Source: Ahaetulla prasina
Lineage: Eukaryota; Chordata; Lepidosauria; Squamata; Colubridae
Reading direction: 5' to 3'
Assembly (NCBI RefSeq): GCF_028640845.1
Contig: NC_080542.1
Span: 131,834,580-131,898,579 of the forward strand
DNA: 64,000 nt
Position numbers and translations under genes: made by a program. Below, piece after piece: positions 1 to 10,558 of this stretch; positions within the stretch are counted from its first letter, which is position 1, and every line of letters begins with the position of its first letter. The notes under the pieces were generated by a model. It was given only the letters and a program-made list of their open reading frames with translations. It made no database searches and was not told where the DNA came from.

Positions 1-56
1 GTAATTGCAAGCAGCTGTGTTAATAACAGACAGACTTAGTCTGCTGAGCCACCAGA
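1..56 (-). mobile_element. tRNA-type SINE, head fragment
   Basis: The bases match the far end of the fuller SINE at 15866-16125 almost exactly (shared GTAATTGCAAGCAGCTGTG and TGAGCCAC blocks). In minus-strand sense this is the tRNA-like head. The window edge cuts the rest. Confidence 0.7.
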
Positions 57-61
57 TGGTA

Positions 62-378
62 GGGAGTTGGACTACAAGACCTCCAAGGCAGAGGTGGGTT
101 TCAGCAGATTCTGAGCAGTTCTGGAGAACCGGTGGTGGAAATTTTGAATAGTTCAGAGAACCGGGAGTAAAAATTCTGACTGGCCCCGCCCCCATCTATT
201 CTCTGCCTCCCAGGTCCCAGCTGATCAGGAGGAAATGAGGATTTTGCAGTAACCTTCCCCTGGATTGGGGTGGGAATGGACATTTTACAGTATCCTTCCC
301 CTGCCACGCCCACCAAGCCAGACCCACAGAACCAGTGAAACCCACCACTGCTCCGAGGTCCCTTCCAACTCTTTTATT
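62..378 (+). mobile_element. CR1 LINE 3' tail, split by a MITE
   Basis: The flanks GTTGGACTACAAGACCTCC (66-84) and GGTCCCTTCCAACTC (357-371) together form the usual CR1 3' untranslated end seen elsewhere in the window. They are separated by the MITE at 89-350. Only the last ~50 bases of the LINE are present. Confidence 0.75.
89..350. mobile_element. hAT-like MITE, group A
   Basis: Terminal inverted repeats CAGAGGTGGGTTTC... and ...GAAACCCACCACTG bound a 262-bp noncoding element. The 8-bp flanks CTCCAAGG (81-88) and CTCCGAGG (351-358) are a near-perfect target duplication. An 8-bp duplication with CAG-type ends fits hAT-family MITEs. It landed in a CR1 tail. Sister copies are at 13260, 36890 and 42527. 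Confidence 0.85.
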
Positions 379-455
379 TTTATGGGTATAATGGATCTGG
401 GCTGGAAAAAAACTGTATAAGAATTCTTTTTATGTGTCTATACAATTGTTTAGAA

Positions 456-569
456 GAAGGGTCTCCAATCTTGGCAACTTTAAGCCTGGAGGACTTCAAC
501 TGCCAAAATCTGGGAATTCTGGGAGTTGAAGTCCTCCAGGCTTAAAGTTGCCAAGGTTGGAGACCCCTG
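456..569. mobile_element. Palindromic hAT-like MITE, group D
   Basis: The two halves are reverse complements: GGTCTCCAATCTTGGC at the left and GCCAAGGTTGGAGACC at the right, with about 45-bp arms around a short loop. Flanks GTTTAGAA (448-455) and GTTTACAA (570-577) are a 7/8 target duplication. The first base pair of the left end is altered. A decayed relative may lie at 43955-44008. Confidence 0.75.
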
Positions 570-577
570 GTTTACAA

Positions 578-1436
578 TATGCTTAAAACGCTTTCAGGAG
601 TAGAAATTTCTAAGGTAGTGTTTGGGTATTCAAAAGTATAAAATAGAAACCACAGTAAAGGTAAAACTCTTCCTTAAGTCATTTTCAGTCTTGCCTTCTT
701 CAGAGCAGTGTTTGAACATCACGGCTCTGGATTTTTGTAATGTATCTTAAACAAATTACACATTTTTGCATCTGACTGCCATTGTGTATATGCATTTTCC
801 ATAGGCCTCTGTATGGCTTCTTTATTGGGAAAAAGAAAAAAAAAGACAAGATTAGATGGACCATGAATTGTCCCAGTTAGGTTGGTATTCTTATATTCTT
901 ATAACAAAACAAATTTTCCCCAGAAATTTATTATCCTATGAACTATGAAGAAACCATATTTGAGGGACAGGGTGCACTATATCAGTCAAGAACTTCTGTT
1001 CAGAAAGAAACCGATGAAAACTTTCTTCAATATAGATGGGGAGACAGTGCCACTCTGTGGTTGACTTTATTATACCTGTGGTCAGAAAGCAGGGATTTCG
1101 TTCCAAATATTTTTGTACTATAGATTTACTGTGAGAAAGGATATGCTGATCAATCAGATCTTAGCCTCATTCTGCCAGGGATTTGGCTCTAGATTGCATT
1201 TAGTGCAAAATGTTTGCTTCTTGTATCTTTTGCTCTAATTCTTGCAGGCATCAGAGTGTTTCTAGAGACCTTCCTGGCCACTTGCCTGCCTCCTTGCTTT
1301 ATCTTGGTGGCAATGCTTCAGAGAGTTTCAACATGCAGCTCCCACACAAGAAAGTTTCCCCATACTGAAAGTAAGGTTTCTATGATAGGGATCATAATCA
1401 AACTTCTCCATAGCTGGGAACCCCAATATGGAAAGC
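578..1436. other. No gene seen
   Basis: AT-rich sequence with only short random reading frames. No recognisable repeat, exon or RNA gene. Confidence 0.6.
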
Positions 1437-1557
1437 TTGATGTGTCAAACTTTCGATTTCATTGAGGGTCGCATCAGGGTTGGTTTTTGACCTTGGGGGG
1501 CTGAAGTAGACATGGTCAGGGTGGGCGTGGCCAGCTCGATGTCACTCATATCAGAGG

Positions 1558-1735
1558 TGTTAGATTCGGGCAATAACGAGGCAGGAGACCAGGATAGTGA
1601 CAACAGCTCTTTACTATATGGTGAACCCAGCAACCAGTGCTGGGAAAAACCTCTCCTTATATACAGTTTAACCGGGGGCTTCAACCAATCAGCAACGTGC
1701 TATTTTCCCGCCAAAACTTTTAAAGATACATTACA
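1558..1735 (-). repeat. 3' LTR of gypsy element
   Basis: 178 bp, identical to 5933-6110 except one base. It begins TGTTAGATTCGGGC and ends GATACATTACA on the plus strand, so it reads TGTAATG...CTAACA in the element's sense. Confidence 0.95.
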
Positions 1736-1748
1736 CTCCTTCCCTCCC
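1736..1748 (-). other. Polypurine tract
   Basis: In the element's sense this is GGGAGGGAAGGAG, an unbroken 13-purine run directly against the 3' LTR, where plus-strand DNA synthesis is primed in LTR elements. Confidence 0.8.
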
Positions 1749-1786
1749 AGAAAACACTTTACCACTATTTACATAAAATTTACATC

Positions 1787-2470
1787 TTATTTTTCGACGT
1801 AATCACGCAAGTAGATTGGGCGTCTCCTGACTCTTTCAGATCTGCGCAATTCATTCCCTGGGAGTGAGTCGAGCTGGCCGGAGGGACTGTTTGTTCCTCT
1901 CAGCTCCTCCTCTAGGCCATCCGGCCCTGGATTATTTGCAGAGTCTTCCCTGCTGTCTTCAGGATGAACCAGTTGGCGTCGCTGGACCTCCCGGCACTCA
2001 GATAAGTCCTGCGTTAGCCCCGGGTTTGAGTCAGCTGTGGATTCCAACATTGAATAGTCAGGGCATGTTTCGTCTGATTCTGTATTATCTGTTATGCGTT
2101 TTCTTATCTGGTCTATGTGGCGCTTCCATACCCGGCCATCCCCCAACTCAACTAGATATGACTTTGGTCCTGTTATTTCTAGGATTGTTCCTGCTAACCA
2201 GGTCGGGCCCTCGCTGTAGTTGTGTGCCCACACTAGGTCGCCTGTTGCCATCTCTCTTGTTTTACCTTGTGCCCCTTTGTAACTGTCTGGTGTGTAGTTT
2301 GGGTTTAAACGGTCTAGGGGGCACCTAAGTTTCCAACCCATTAATAGTTCGGCCGGGCTGCGGCCAGTTGTGACACAGGGGGTTCTGTGTTGGACTGCTA
2401 GGAATGTATCGATTTTAGTTTGCCAATCGCCTGGCTTGATTCTGGACAATGCTTCCTTTGCGCTCGAGCG
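1787..2470 (-). pseudogene. Gypsy integrase C-terminal part
   Basis: The frame runs about 220 codons and ends 38 bases before the polypurine tract. It begins in the last part of the integrase catalytic core, with the RTP..TTG.SPAELL block typical of gypsy integrases. It continues through a basic C-terminal DNA-binding region and ends in an Asp/Glu/Ser-rich tail followed by RRSERVRRRP. It is out of frame with the upstream integrase core (break near 2470), so it is a broken 3' part of pol, not a separate gene. Its nominal ATG at 2449 is internal. There is no room for env between its stop and the LTR. Confidence 0.85.
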
Positions 2471-2551
2471 AAGCGTTCTGCAAGGCCGTTCGTCGCAGGG
2501 TGGAAAGGCGCCGAGAGGACATGCCGGATGCCCTCCTCTGCCAAGTACCCC

Positions 2552-3200
2552 TCAAACTGGGTTGCCGTGGTGCGGGCCGTTATCGGAGACTAAAGTGTCG
2601 GGCAACCCATGGGTTACAAATAGGTGCCGTAGGACTGAGATCACGGCCTCGGCTGTCATGGATCTCATGAGAATGATTTCCAGCCATTTGGAGTAGGCAT
2701 CGACTACTACCAGAAAGGTTTGGCCGTGGAAGGGGCCAGCAAAATCGATATGGATCCTAGACCAGGGGCCCTGGGGTCTCTCCCATTCCCTAATCGGGGC
2801 CGTTGGGGGTAGCCGTCTGGACTCTTGGCAGGCCTGGCATTTCCCTACCCTCTCAGCAATTTCTGAGTCCATTAAGGGCCACCACACATAGCTTCTCGCT
2901 AGACCCTTCATCCTCACGATCCCTGGGTGACCTTCGTGAAGGAGATCCAGTACCTTTTTTCTTAGTTTCTCCGGGATCACCACTCGATCCCCCCATAGCA
3001 GGCACCCCCCTTGAGCTGAGAGTTCCCCACGTTTTTTTACAAACTCTTTAAAACGCTCGCCCGGCGCAGCGGGCCAACCTCTTTGTACCCAACCAATTAC
3101 AGTTCTTATTGTAATGTCCTTATACGAAGCCCGAGCCACCTCTTTGGATGTGACTGGGCCAGAGTCCAAAGAGTCAATTAGCAGAACTGGTATCCCGGAG
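2552..3200 (-). pseudogene. Gypsy integrase, zinc and catalytic core
   Basis: This frame holds the HHCC zinc region (HEGH, then CQAC) and two of the three catalytic acidic residues: the Asp in HIDFAGPF and the Asp in VSDNGP. The third (Glu) lies beyond a frame break near 2577. The frame stops at 2552 shortly after SDNGP. Downstream sequence in another frame (about 2470-2577) still shows the usual integrase continuation with the AER block, so at least one base has been lost or gained. Codons upstream of about 3200 in this frame are not pol; the true join to RNase H is near 3195. Confidence 0.88.
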
Positions 3201-3656
3201 TGGGGTCTTCGATAGTCTCTGGTAACGGGCATCTGCTCAGGGCGTCTGCATGCCCTAATTCCTTTCCTGGCCGGTGTAGTAATTTGTAAGAATACGCTGC
3301 CAGGAAGATAGTCCATCGGGTCAGTCTTGGCGAAAGTGCCACTGGCGTTGGGCGGTTGCCTGCCAGCAGACCTAGCAACGGTCTATGGTCCATGATGATT
3401 TCAAAATCACGACCAAATACATACTCATGGAATTTCTTTACCCCTGAGACTATAGCCAAGGCTTCCTTATCAAGCTGGCTATAATTCCTTTCAGTGGATG
3501 ACATGGTTCGGGAGTAGTATGCAATAGGGGCTTCTGTGCCATTTGGTAACCTGTGGCTGAGCACAGCCCCCACCCCATAGGGAGATGCATCGCAACTTAA
3601 TACTAATGGCAGCGTGCCATTGTATTGGATAAGGAGGCTATCACTCGTTAGGAGAT
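3178..3656 (-). pseudogene. Gypsy RNase H
   Basis: RNase H of the pol polyprotein. Visible are the SCDAS catalytic block just upstream of the nominal ATG at 3573, then GAVLSH, YYSRTMS..E.NYSQLDKEALAIV, the TDH-type block (here MDHRPLL) and the ADALSR end motif. It is shifted by one base from the RT frame (break near 3655) and from integrase (break near 3195), and it closes with a stop at 3178. It should be read as the middle of one polyprotein. The Thr of the usual TDH motif is Met here, a small oddity. Confidence 0.88.
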
Positions 3657-5833
3657 TCTTTACCCTTGAATGCCCTAGCTTCCGCCTTTCCCCAAGACCA
3701 TGCAGCCGTCTTTGCCAGTAATTTATGCAGCGGCTCGGCTACTGTTGCCTTATTCCTTAAGAATACTGCGTAGAAGTTGATCAGACCTAAGAATGCCTGT
3801 AACTCCGTTTTGTTCTTTGGAACCGGGGCCTTCCTGATGGCCCTTACCTTGCTCTCAGTGGGGTGAATCCCTTCCCTGTCTATCCGGTAGCCCAGGAATT
3901 CCACAGACTCAACCCCGATCTGGCATTTGTTTAGTTTAACCGTGAGACCGGCAGACCAGAAAATGCCCAAAACTTTTCGCAGCCGTACCCCTAATTCCTC
4001 TAGGTTTTCAGCGGATACCAGTACATCGTCGAAGTATGGTACCACCCCTGGTAGGCCCTGCAATAGCCACTCCATTAGGTTCTGAAATAACCCTGGAGCC
4101 ACACTAACCCCAAACTGTAATCGGGTACACTTGAAAGCCCCTCTGTGAGTCACGATTGTCTGTGCTTCAGCTGTGCTGCTTTCTACGGGCAGCTGTTGAT
4201 AGGCTTGGGCCAAGTCTAGCATGGCAAAGACTTGCCCTTGCCCCATTGAGTGCAGTAGGTGCTGTACCACCGGGACGGGGTAAGCACTCTTTTGCAACGC
4301 TTTGTTAAGCGTTGCCTTGTAGTCAGCGCAAATCCGGACCGACCCGTCCGGTTTGATTGGGGTGACTATAGGGGTCTCCCACTTAGCATGGTCAACTGGC
4401 ACTAGAATTCCCTGGTTTACTAGCTTGTCCAGTTCCCGGTCAATCCTGGGCTTTAGGGCGAACGGGACCCTCCTAGCCTTTAGACGGATAGGGGCAACTT
4501 GGGGGTCTAAGTTAAAAGAGATAGGGGTCCCCGTGTACTTGCCCAGGCAGTCTCTGAAAACGTCCCCAAATTCTTTCACAAGTGCATCTTTGAGGTCGAC
4601 TTCGTTTCTGAAGATTCCAGTCACTCCCATGCCCAATGCTCGGAACCAATCTAGTCCCAACAAGCTTGGCAGGGTCCCATCGACGATGGTGATGGGCAGA
4701 GTTTTCTTGTATTGTCCATACTCGACGTGGACGGACGTTACCCCTCGGACGGGGATGCGATTCCCCTGGTAGTCTTGTACCTTTAATTTCTGTGGTTGCA
4801 GTTTGCGCTTTGCGATGGCGGGTAAGGCTCTCACGAGAGTGTCCCAGGACATGATCGTGATCGATGAGCCGGTGTCCACCTCCAATCGGCACGGCACCCC
4901 CTCAATCTTTGCCTTTGTAAAGATTTTTTTCTCTACGCGAGTTGATGCGTGACCCACTCTCACGACAGTCTGATTCAACTTCGCGCCTTTTTTAAACTGA
5001 CCACTCGCGGGCCGCTTCGCCGTTCCCGCGCTCTGATTGGCCGGTTTGAATTTTTGGCGGGAAGGTTGGGGAGCTCGACAGACCTGTGCTAGGTGCCCCT
5101 TCCTTTCGCATCGCCGACAGGTTGCATCTTTAAATCTGCATTGTTGTCGTTGGTGTTGCCCTCCGCAACTCGCGCAGTCGCCCCGGTCGTCTTTCTCCGG
5201 CCTCCCGGTGTGGAAGACTCCTTCCTCGTCCTCACCCTCCGATTCGGCCTGGACCTCTTCATTGTGGACCGGGGTTGATTTCGCACCAGCCGTTGGTGTG
5301 ACCTGCTTTTGTAAGGTTTCCGCTGCTTGGGTGGACATCTCGTGAGCCCTGGCTTCGTCCAGGGCGTTTGCCAGCGTTAGGTTGCTTTTAGACAGCAGCC
5401 GCCTCCGCAAACGGATGTCCCTGACCCCGCGGATGAGTTGCTCCAGCAATGCCTCGTCCAAGTCTCGGTACTCGCAATGTTTTGAGGCTTTCCTCAGGGC
5501 GGCCATGTATGCGCTGATGGACTCGCCTTCTTGCTGTCTGCGTTCCCTGAATTCAAACCGTTGCACATACTTGGATGGCATTGGTGCAAAATGGGCTTTT
5601 AGTAAGGTCTGCAGAGTTTGCCACGGTACCGACTGTACCGGCGTTGGCTCAGCCAGGGATTCTGCGGTGTCGAAAACTTCTGGACCGCAGTGGCTCAGGA
5701 AATAGGCTCGTTTCCTGTTATCTGAGACTCCCTGAAGTTCGTTCGCCTCGAGGAAACACTCGAAGTGAGCCATGTATGACCCCCATTTTTCCTTAGCTGG
5801 GTCGAATGGCGCTGGCGGTGTGTAGCCGGACAT
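3641..5833 (-). CDS. Gypsy Gag-protease-reverse transcriptase
   Basis: An uninterrupted 730-codon frame fuses gag and the front of pol without a frameshift. Residues 1-175 are a capsid-like Gag domain starting MSGYTPPAPFDP. Two zinc knuckles follow: C220/C223/H227/C232 and C239/C242/H247/C252. The protease has its DTG triad at 320-322 and closes near LLGLDW (391-396). The reverse transcriptase runs from about 450, with motif A LDLAQAYQQL (539-548) and the catalytic YFDD at 600-603. The frame is cut at about residue 724 by a single-base break, just before RNase H. The ATG at 5833 is chosen because it lies about 100 bases after the 5' LTR and starts the Gag similarity. YFDD is less usual than YLDD or YVDD, and RLQFGVSVAP varies from the common RLPFGVSSAP. 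If expressed, it would yield Gag, protease and most of RT. Confidence 0.93.
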   Translation of the reverse strand: MSGYTPPAPFDPAKEKWGSYMAHFECFLEANELQGVSDNRKRAYFLSHCGPEVFDTAESLAEPTPVQSVPWQTLQTLLKAHFAPMPSKYVQRFEFRERRQQEGESISAYMAALRKASKHCEYRDLDEALLEQLIRGVRDIRLRRRLLSKSNLTLANALDEARAHEMSTQAAETLQKQVTPTAGAKSTPVHNEEVQAESEGEDEEGVFHTGRPEKDDRGDCASCGGQHQRQQCRFKDATCRRCERKGHLAQVCRAPQPSRQKFKPANQSAGTAKRPASGQFKKGAKLNQTVVRVGHASTRVEKKIFTKAKIEGVPCRLEVDTGSSITIMSWDTLVRALPAIAKRKLQPQKLKVQDYQGNRIPVRGVTSVHVEYGQYKKTLPITIVDGTLPSLLGLDWFRALGMGVTGIFRNEVDLKDALVKEFGDVFRDCLGKYTGTPISFNLDPQVAPIRLKARRVPFALKPRIDRELDKLVNQGILVPVDHAKWETPIVTPIKPDGSVRICADYKATLNKALQKSAYPVPVVQHLLHSMGQGQVFAMLDLAQAYQQLPVESSTAEAQTIVTHRGAFKCTRLQFGVSVAPGLFQNLMEWLLQGLPGVVPYFDDVLVSAENLEELGVRLRKVLGIFWSAGLTVKLNKCQIGVESVEFLGYRIDREGIHPTESKVRAIRKAPVPKNKTELQAFLGLINFYAVFLRNKATVAEPLHKLLAKTAAWSWGKAEARAFKGKESPNE

Positions 5834-5913
5834 CGCTGCTTTCCGCCCTTGTTTTGCTGGGTTCGCGTCTTCCTGGTGAGTTCAGCTCTTTTCCTGGCGC
5901 TCTTAGCCTCGAG

Positions 5914-5931
5914 ATCCCACCTTCGTCGCCA
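5914..5931 (-). other. Primer-binding site, probably tRNA-Arg-like
   Basis: One base after the 5' LTR the element's sense strand reads TGGCGACGAAGGTGGGAT. The TGG start pairs with a tRNA CCA end. TGGCGAC resembles the ends of some vertebrate arginine tRNAs. The tRNA identity is a guess from memory. Confidence 0.6.
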
Positions 5932-5932
5932 G

Positions 5933-6110
5933 TGTTAGATTTGGGCAATAACGAGGCAGGAGACCAGGATAGTGACAACAGCTCTTTACTATATGGTGAA
6001 CCCAGCAACCAGTGCTGGGAAAAACCTCTCCTTATATACAGTTTAACCGGGGGCTTCAACCAATCAGCAACGTGCTATTTTCCCGCCAAAACTTTTAAAG
6101 ATACATTACA
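5933..6110 (-). repeat. 5' LTR of gypsy element
   Basis: 178 bp, identical to the other LTR except one base. In the element's sense it contains ATTGG (a CCAAT-box inverse, 6060-6064) and then a TATATAA box (6033-6039), a plausible RNA polymerase II promoter. Confidence 0.95.
6033..6064 (-). promoter_or_regulatory. LTR promoter: CCAAT-type box and TATA box
   Basis: On the minus strand ATTGG is followed about 20 bases later by TATATAAGG. The same elements occur in the 3' LTR. Function is inferred from position and motif only. Confidence 0.55.
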
Positions 6111-6177
6111 AGAGGCACCTGCAATGGCCAAGTGCTAAGGCAGAACTTCACTAAGGACTTCCCTCTTTTGCATTATA

Positions 6178-6415
6178 ATCTCCTTCCTTCCTTCCTTCCC
6201 TCCCTCCTTCCTTCCTTCCTTTCCTCCTTCCTTCCTTCCTTCCCTCCTTCCTTCCTCCCACCTCTTTTTCCTTCCCTCTTCATTCTCCTTTCTTCTTCCT
6301 TCCCCTCTTTCCTTATTTTTTCTTCCTTAGTTTCTTCCCCTCTTTCCTTATTTTTCCTTCCTTAGTTTCTTCCCATCTTTCCTCTTTCCCTTTCTCCTTC
6401 CCTGTCCCTTCTTGG
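6178..6415. repeat. Imperfect (CCTT)n tract
   Basis: About 240 bases of pyrimidine-only CCTT/CCCT/TTTC repeats within the right part of the split MITE. Reading frames here are low-complexity artefacts. Confidence 0.9.
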
Positions 6416-7130
6416 ATGCTCAAATGCAAAAGGGGAAACATTTCTCCTTTTGTTTTGTTTTACTTTTAGTTTGTTTTTCTAGCTCTGTGCCAGCAAAAAT
6501 AGAGCTTGTGGGGGAAGGGCTCTGGCAAAGGGCTGCAGTAGGCTGTCATAGCCAAAACAAGGCCAGGGGGGAGGGGTGGCAGGCATGGCCCTCCTGAGCT
6601 CTGTTTTCACTGGCACGACAGGCAAGGTCTTTGCTGTTTCCAGGGTGGCCCCGCAGCCAGATCTAATCAACCCACAGGCCGGATCCAGCTCATGGACCTT
6701 CAGTTTGACACCCCTATTCTAGACCATATGTACAGTCATCTGAAAAAGGCTGCACAGGTAAAACTTTTGGGACAAAAAGTGATATATGCCACTTCTGTGT
6801 CACCATTAATCTATATCATCCTGGGATGTTTGGATTTAACACAAGTGAAAATTTAAAATCTGGTAACTTAAGTAGACTTAATCAAAAGTCATGTTCTAAG
6901 TGTCCTATGCCAAATCACTGAATGAAATACATTATACAGAGAAGAGCAACAAAGATGATTGGGGGGGCTGGAGGATAAAACATGTAAAGAACGGTTTCTG
7001 AATTGAATATATCTAGTTTAATGAAAGGAAGGACTAGGGGTGATATGATAGAAGTGTTCCAATATCTCAGGGGCTGCCACAAAGAAGAGGGAGTCAAGCT
7101 ACTCTCCAAAGCACCTGAGGACAGGACAAG

Positions 7131-7175
7131 AGTTCTTCAGGAAAAGGGCGGTATACAAATTAAATTATTATTATT
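7131..7175 (+). mobile_element. Ultra-short L2/SINE 3' tail insertion
   Basis: About 45 bases containing AGGGCGGTATACAAATTAAA followed by (TTA)n sit inside the CR1 sequence, which is otherwise continuous on both sides. This matches the tail of the L2-type LINE (22840-22918). The bases AAG occur on both sides, a minimal target duplication. Confidence 0.7.
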
Positions 7176-7197
7176 AAGAAGCAATGGATAAAAACTA

Positions 7198-7422
7198 ATA
7201 CTTATTTGTAACCTATGACTATCATTAAGTGTTGTATCTTATGATTCTTGATGAACATATCTTTTATTTTATGTACACTGGGAGCATATGTACCAAGACA
7301 AATTCCTTGTTTATCCAATCACACTTGGCCAATAAAGAATTCTATTCTATTCTATTCTATTCTATTCTATTCTATTCTATTCTATTCTATTCTATTCTAT
7401 TCTATTCTATTCTATTCTATTC
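7198..7422 (+). mobile_element. LINE-C 3' tail with (ATTCT)n
   Basis: Carries the LINE-C 3' untranslated end: GTACACTGGGAGCATATG, CCAATCACACTTGGCCAATAAA, then (ATTCT)17 at 7339-7422. It is inserted in CR1. No coding part is retained. Confidence 0.88.
7339..7422 (+). repeat. (ATTCT)n microsatellite
   Basis: About 17 near-perfect copies of ATTCT directly after the LINE-C end. Confidence 0.97.
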
Positions 7423-7502
7423 ATCAAGGAGAGAAGCAACCTAGAAGTAGAAAGAAATTTCCTGACAGTTAGAATAACTGTCTCGTTTGTTCATGCTGTG
7501 TG

Positions 7503-8768
<1,266 letters not shown>

Positions 8769-9402
8769 ACTAACTCTGAGAGGGATCTTGGAATCCTAGT
8801 GGACAACCATTTAAATATGAGCGAGCATTGTGCAGCAGCTGTCAAAAAAGCCAGCACAGTTCTAGGCTGCATAAACAGAGGGATAGAATTAAGATCACAT
8901 GAAGCGTTGATACCACTTTATAATGCCTTCATAAGGCCACACTTGGAATACTGCATTCAATTTTAGTCGCTGTGGAGACTCTAGAAAGAGTGCAAAGAAG
9001 AGCAACAAAGATGATTAGGGGACTGAACATTGGACAAATAGTTGCAGGTTTAATGAAAAGGACTGACAGTAATATGACAGCACGGTTCCAAAATCTAAAG
9101 GGTTGCCACAAAGAAAAAGAGATCAAATTATTCTCCAAAGTATCTGAAGGCAGGACAAGAAGCAATGGATAGAAACTAATGAAGGAGAGAAGCAACCTAG
9201 AACTAAGTAGGAATTTCCTGACAGCTAAAAATATTAATCAGTGGAACAACTTACCTCCAGAAGTTGTGGGTGCTCCAATACTGGAAGTTTTAAGAAGAGA
9301 TCAGATAACCATTTGTCTAAAATGATATAAGGTTTCCTGTCTGGACAGTGGGTTGGATTAGAAGACGCCAAGGTCCTTTCCAACTCTGTTATTCTGTTAT
9401 CA
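8769..9402 (+). mobile_element. CR1 LINE 3' end
   Basis: Plus-strand remnants encode the CR1 thumb (ERDLGILVDNHLNMS-type, [11 protein letters not shown]). The fragment ends in the standard CR1 3' terminus AAGGTCCTTTCCAACTC followed by TGTTATTCTGTTAT. Several stops and indels show age. It abuts LINE-B directly. Confidence 0.9.
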
Positions 9403-10255
9403 CTGATATTTTCTCTTTATATTATGAAACAGTTTTGTGAACATATTACACTCTCTTTTGTTTGTGTTTACACACGCTTATTATTATATATTTATTATTA
9501 TTTGGTAAATAATAAACACTTTTATTTTGGAGGAAGCAATGGATTTCATATAGCTCAATAGGTCTGAGTTCCCAGTTTTCTGATTATGTATTTTTAAAAA
9601 TTAAAAAGGCCTGGAAATGGAGTTCAGTAACCTGTTTTATTTATTTATTTTTAATAGGGCTACAATAATTATCCTCTCTCTCATTTTTTTCCTCCTTCCC
9701 AAAAGTATATACTTTTCTAGTGAAGAAGGATTTGGTCTTCCGATAACTTGTTTGAAAGCCAGTAAGATCAGATTATATGAAATGATATTATTTTGGCTTG
9801 CATAAAATACAGTAGACCCATTTAAGTATTGAATTGGCAAGTAGCTAATTTATGACAGGATGAAACCACATCCCTGTTTTCTTGAATTACCAGCACCTGG
9901 GAATCTACTTCAAGGCAAGGATTATATTATACTTTGGCCACAAGAAATTCATGTGGTAATGCCACCAACTGGAGAACCAAGGCAACCTTTTTATAACATT
10001 AATATTCCAGAATAGTTGATACTCTTCCAAAGAAAGCCTGCAAATCTCCAAATCTATATCTCTATATAGAGTATTCAACAAAACATATAATTCAACAAAG
10101 CCATCATTGTTCAAGGGAACATCGTGTTCAAGGGAAAGGTAAGATAAATAGTGATGAACAGTTTAAAGAAGAAAACAGAGATATTTTTTTTCTAAGTAAT
10201 ATTTTGGTCAAAAATAAATAATTTTTATCAGAACCCATTCTGTGTCTGTGTTAAA
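9403..10255. other. No gene seen
   Basis: AT-rich, with short TTATTA runs. No recognisable exon or element. Confidence 0.6.
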
Positions 10256-10558
10256 TCAGTGTTTCAATATCTAAAGAGCTGCTACAAAGAAGAAGGGGGG
10301 AGGGGGGTCAACTTATTTTCCAAAGCACCAGAAGGCAAGACAAGAAACAATCGATGGAAACTAATCAAGGAGACAAGCAACCTGGAATTAAGGAGAAAGT
10401 TCCTGATAGAATAATTAATCAGTGGAACAGCTTGCAGGTGCTCCAACTGGACAATGGACAACTACTTGTCTGAAATACTATAGGATCTCTTGCTTGGGGG
10501 AGTGTGGATAGAAGACTAGAAGGTCCCTTCCTACTTTCTTATCCTCCTATTATGTAAA
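10256..10558 (+). mobile_element. Old CR1 LINE 3' end
   Basis: A decayed version of the CR1 end: CAATATCTAAAGAGCTGC, CCAAAGCACCAGAAGGCAAG and AGAAGGTCCCTTCCTACTTT are recognisable. No open frame remains. Confidence 0.75.

Larger units (their letters stand above)
1558..6110 (-). mobile_element. Complete Ty3/gypsy LTR retrotransposon
   Basis: Two 178-bp direct LTRs (1558-1735 and 5933-6110) start TG and end CA. They bound a 4553-bp element, flanked by the 5-bp duplication AGAGG (1553-1557 and 6111-6115). Transcription runs right to left. In order it carries a primer-binding site, a fused gag-protease-RT frame, RNase H, integrase and a polypurine tract, with no env frame. The order protease-RT-RNase H-integrase and the motif styles (LLGLDW, LDLAQAYQQL, RHGLPD-type integrase) fit the Mag-like gypsy group of vertebrates. 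The lineage is inferred from recalled motifs. The LTRs differ at one base (position 1567 C versus 5942 T), so the insertion is young. The pol region nevertheless has four reading-frame breaks. Confidence 0.95.
1437..6716 (+). mobile_element. hAT-like MITE, group B, split by the gypsy element
   Basis: The left part (1437-1557) starts with GTGTCAAACTTTCG. The right part (6111-6716) ends with the inverted CAGTTTGACACCCCT. These ends resemble those at 25894-26037 and 29339-29668. The LTR retrotransposon sits between them with a 5-bp duplication, so the MITE is older. The right part holds a long imperfect CCTT tract. No clear 8-bp duplication of the MITE itself could be read. Confidence 0.6.
6925..7481 (+). 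mobile_element. CR1 LINE fragment with two insertions
   Basis: The sense strand encodes pieces of the CR1 C-terminus (RTRGDMIEVFQYLRGCHKEEGVKL). The CR1 line is interrupted after GGACAAG (7130) by a short L2-like tail. It is interrupted again after AAAACTA (7197) by a LINE-C tail, and resumes at ATCAAGGAGAGAAGC (7424). It ends at about 7481 against a Penelope-like tail. Confidence 0.85.

Noticed and set aside
1735..1787. Envelope gene in the gypsy element
   Set aside because: Only about 50 bases separate the integrase stop and the LTR, so there is no room for env.
1864..2328. 154-codon plus-strand frame
   Set aside because: Antisense of the gypsy integrase end; hydrophobic only because of reverse-frame composition.
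2552..3660. Programmed frameshifting in pol
   Set aside because: Four breaks at positions without slippery heptamers that I could recognise, some inside conserved domains; mutation or sequencing error is simpler.
4512..4892. 126-codon minus-strand frame inside the gypsy element
   Set aside because: It overlaps the intact Gag-protease-RT frame in another phase and has no domain; a shadow.
6182..6365. Leu/Pro/Ser-rich frame
   Set aside because: Translation of the CCTT tract.
7229..7472. FYSIL repeat proteins
   Set aside because: Translation of (ATTCT)n; the same applies at 45662-46039 and 52376-52628.
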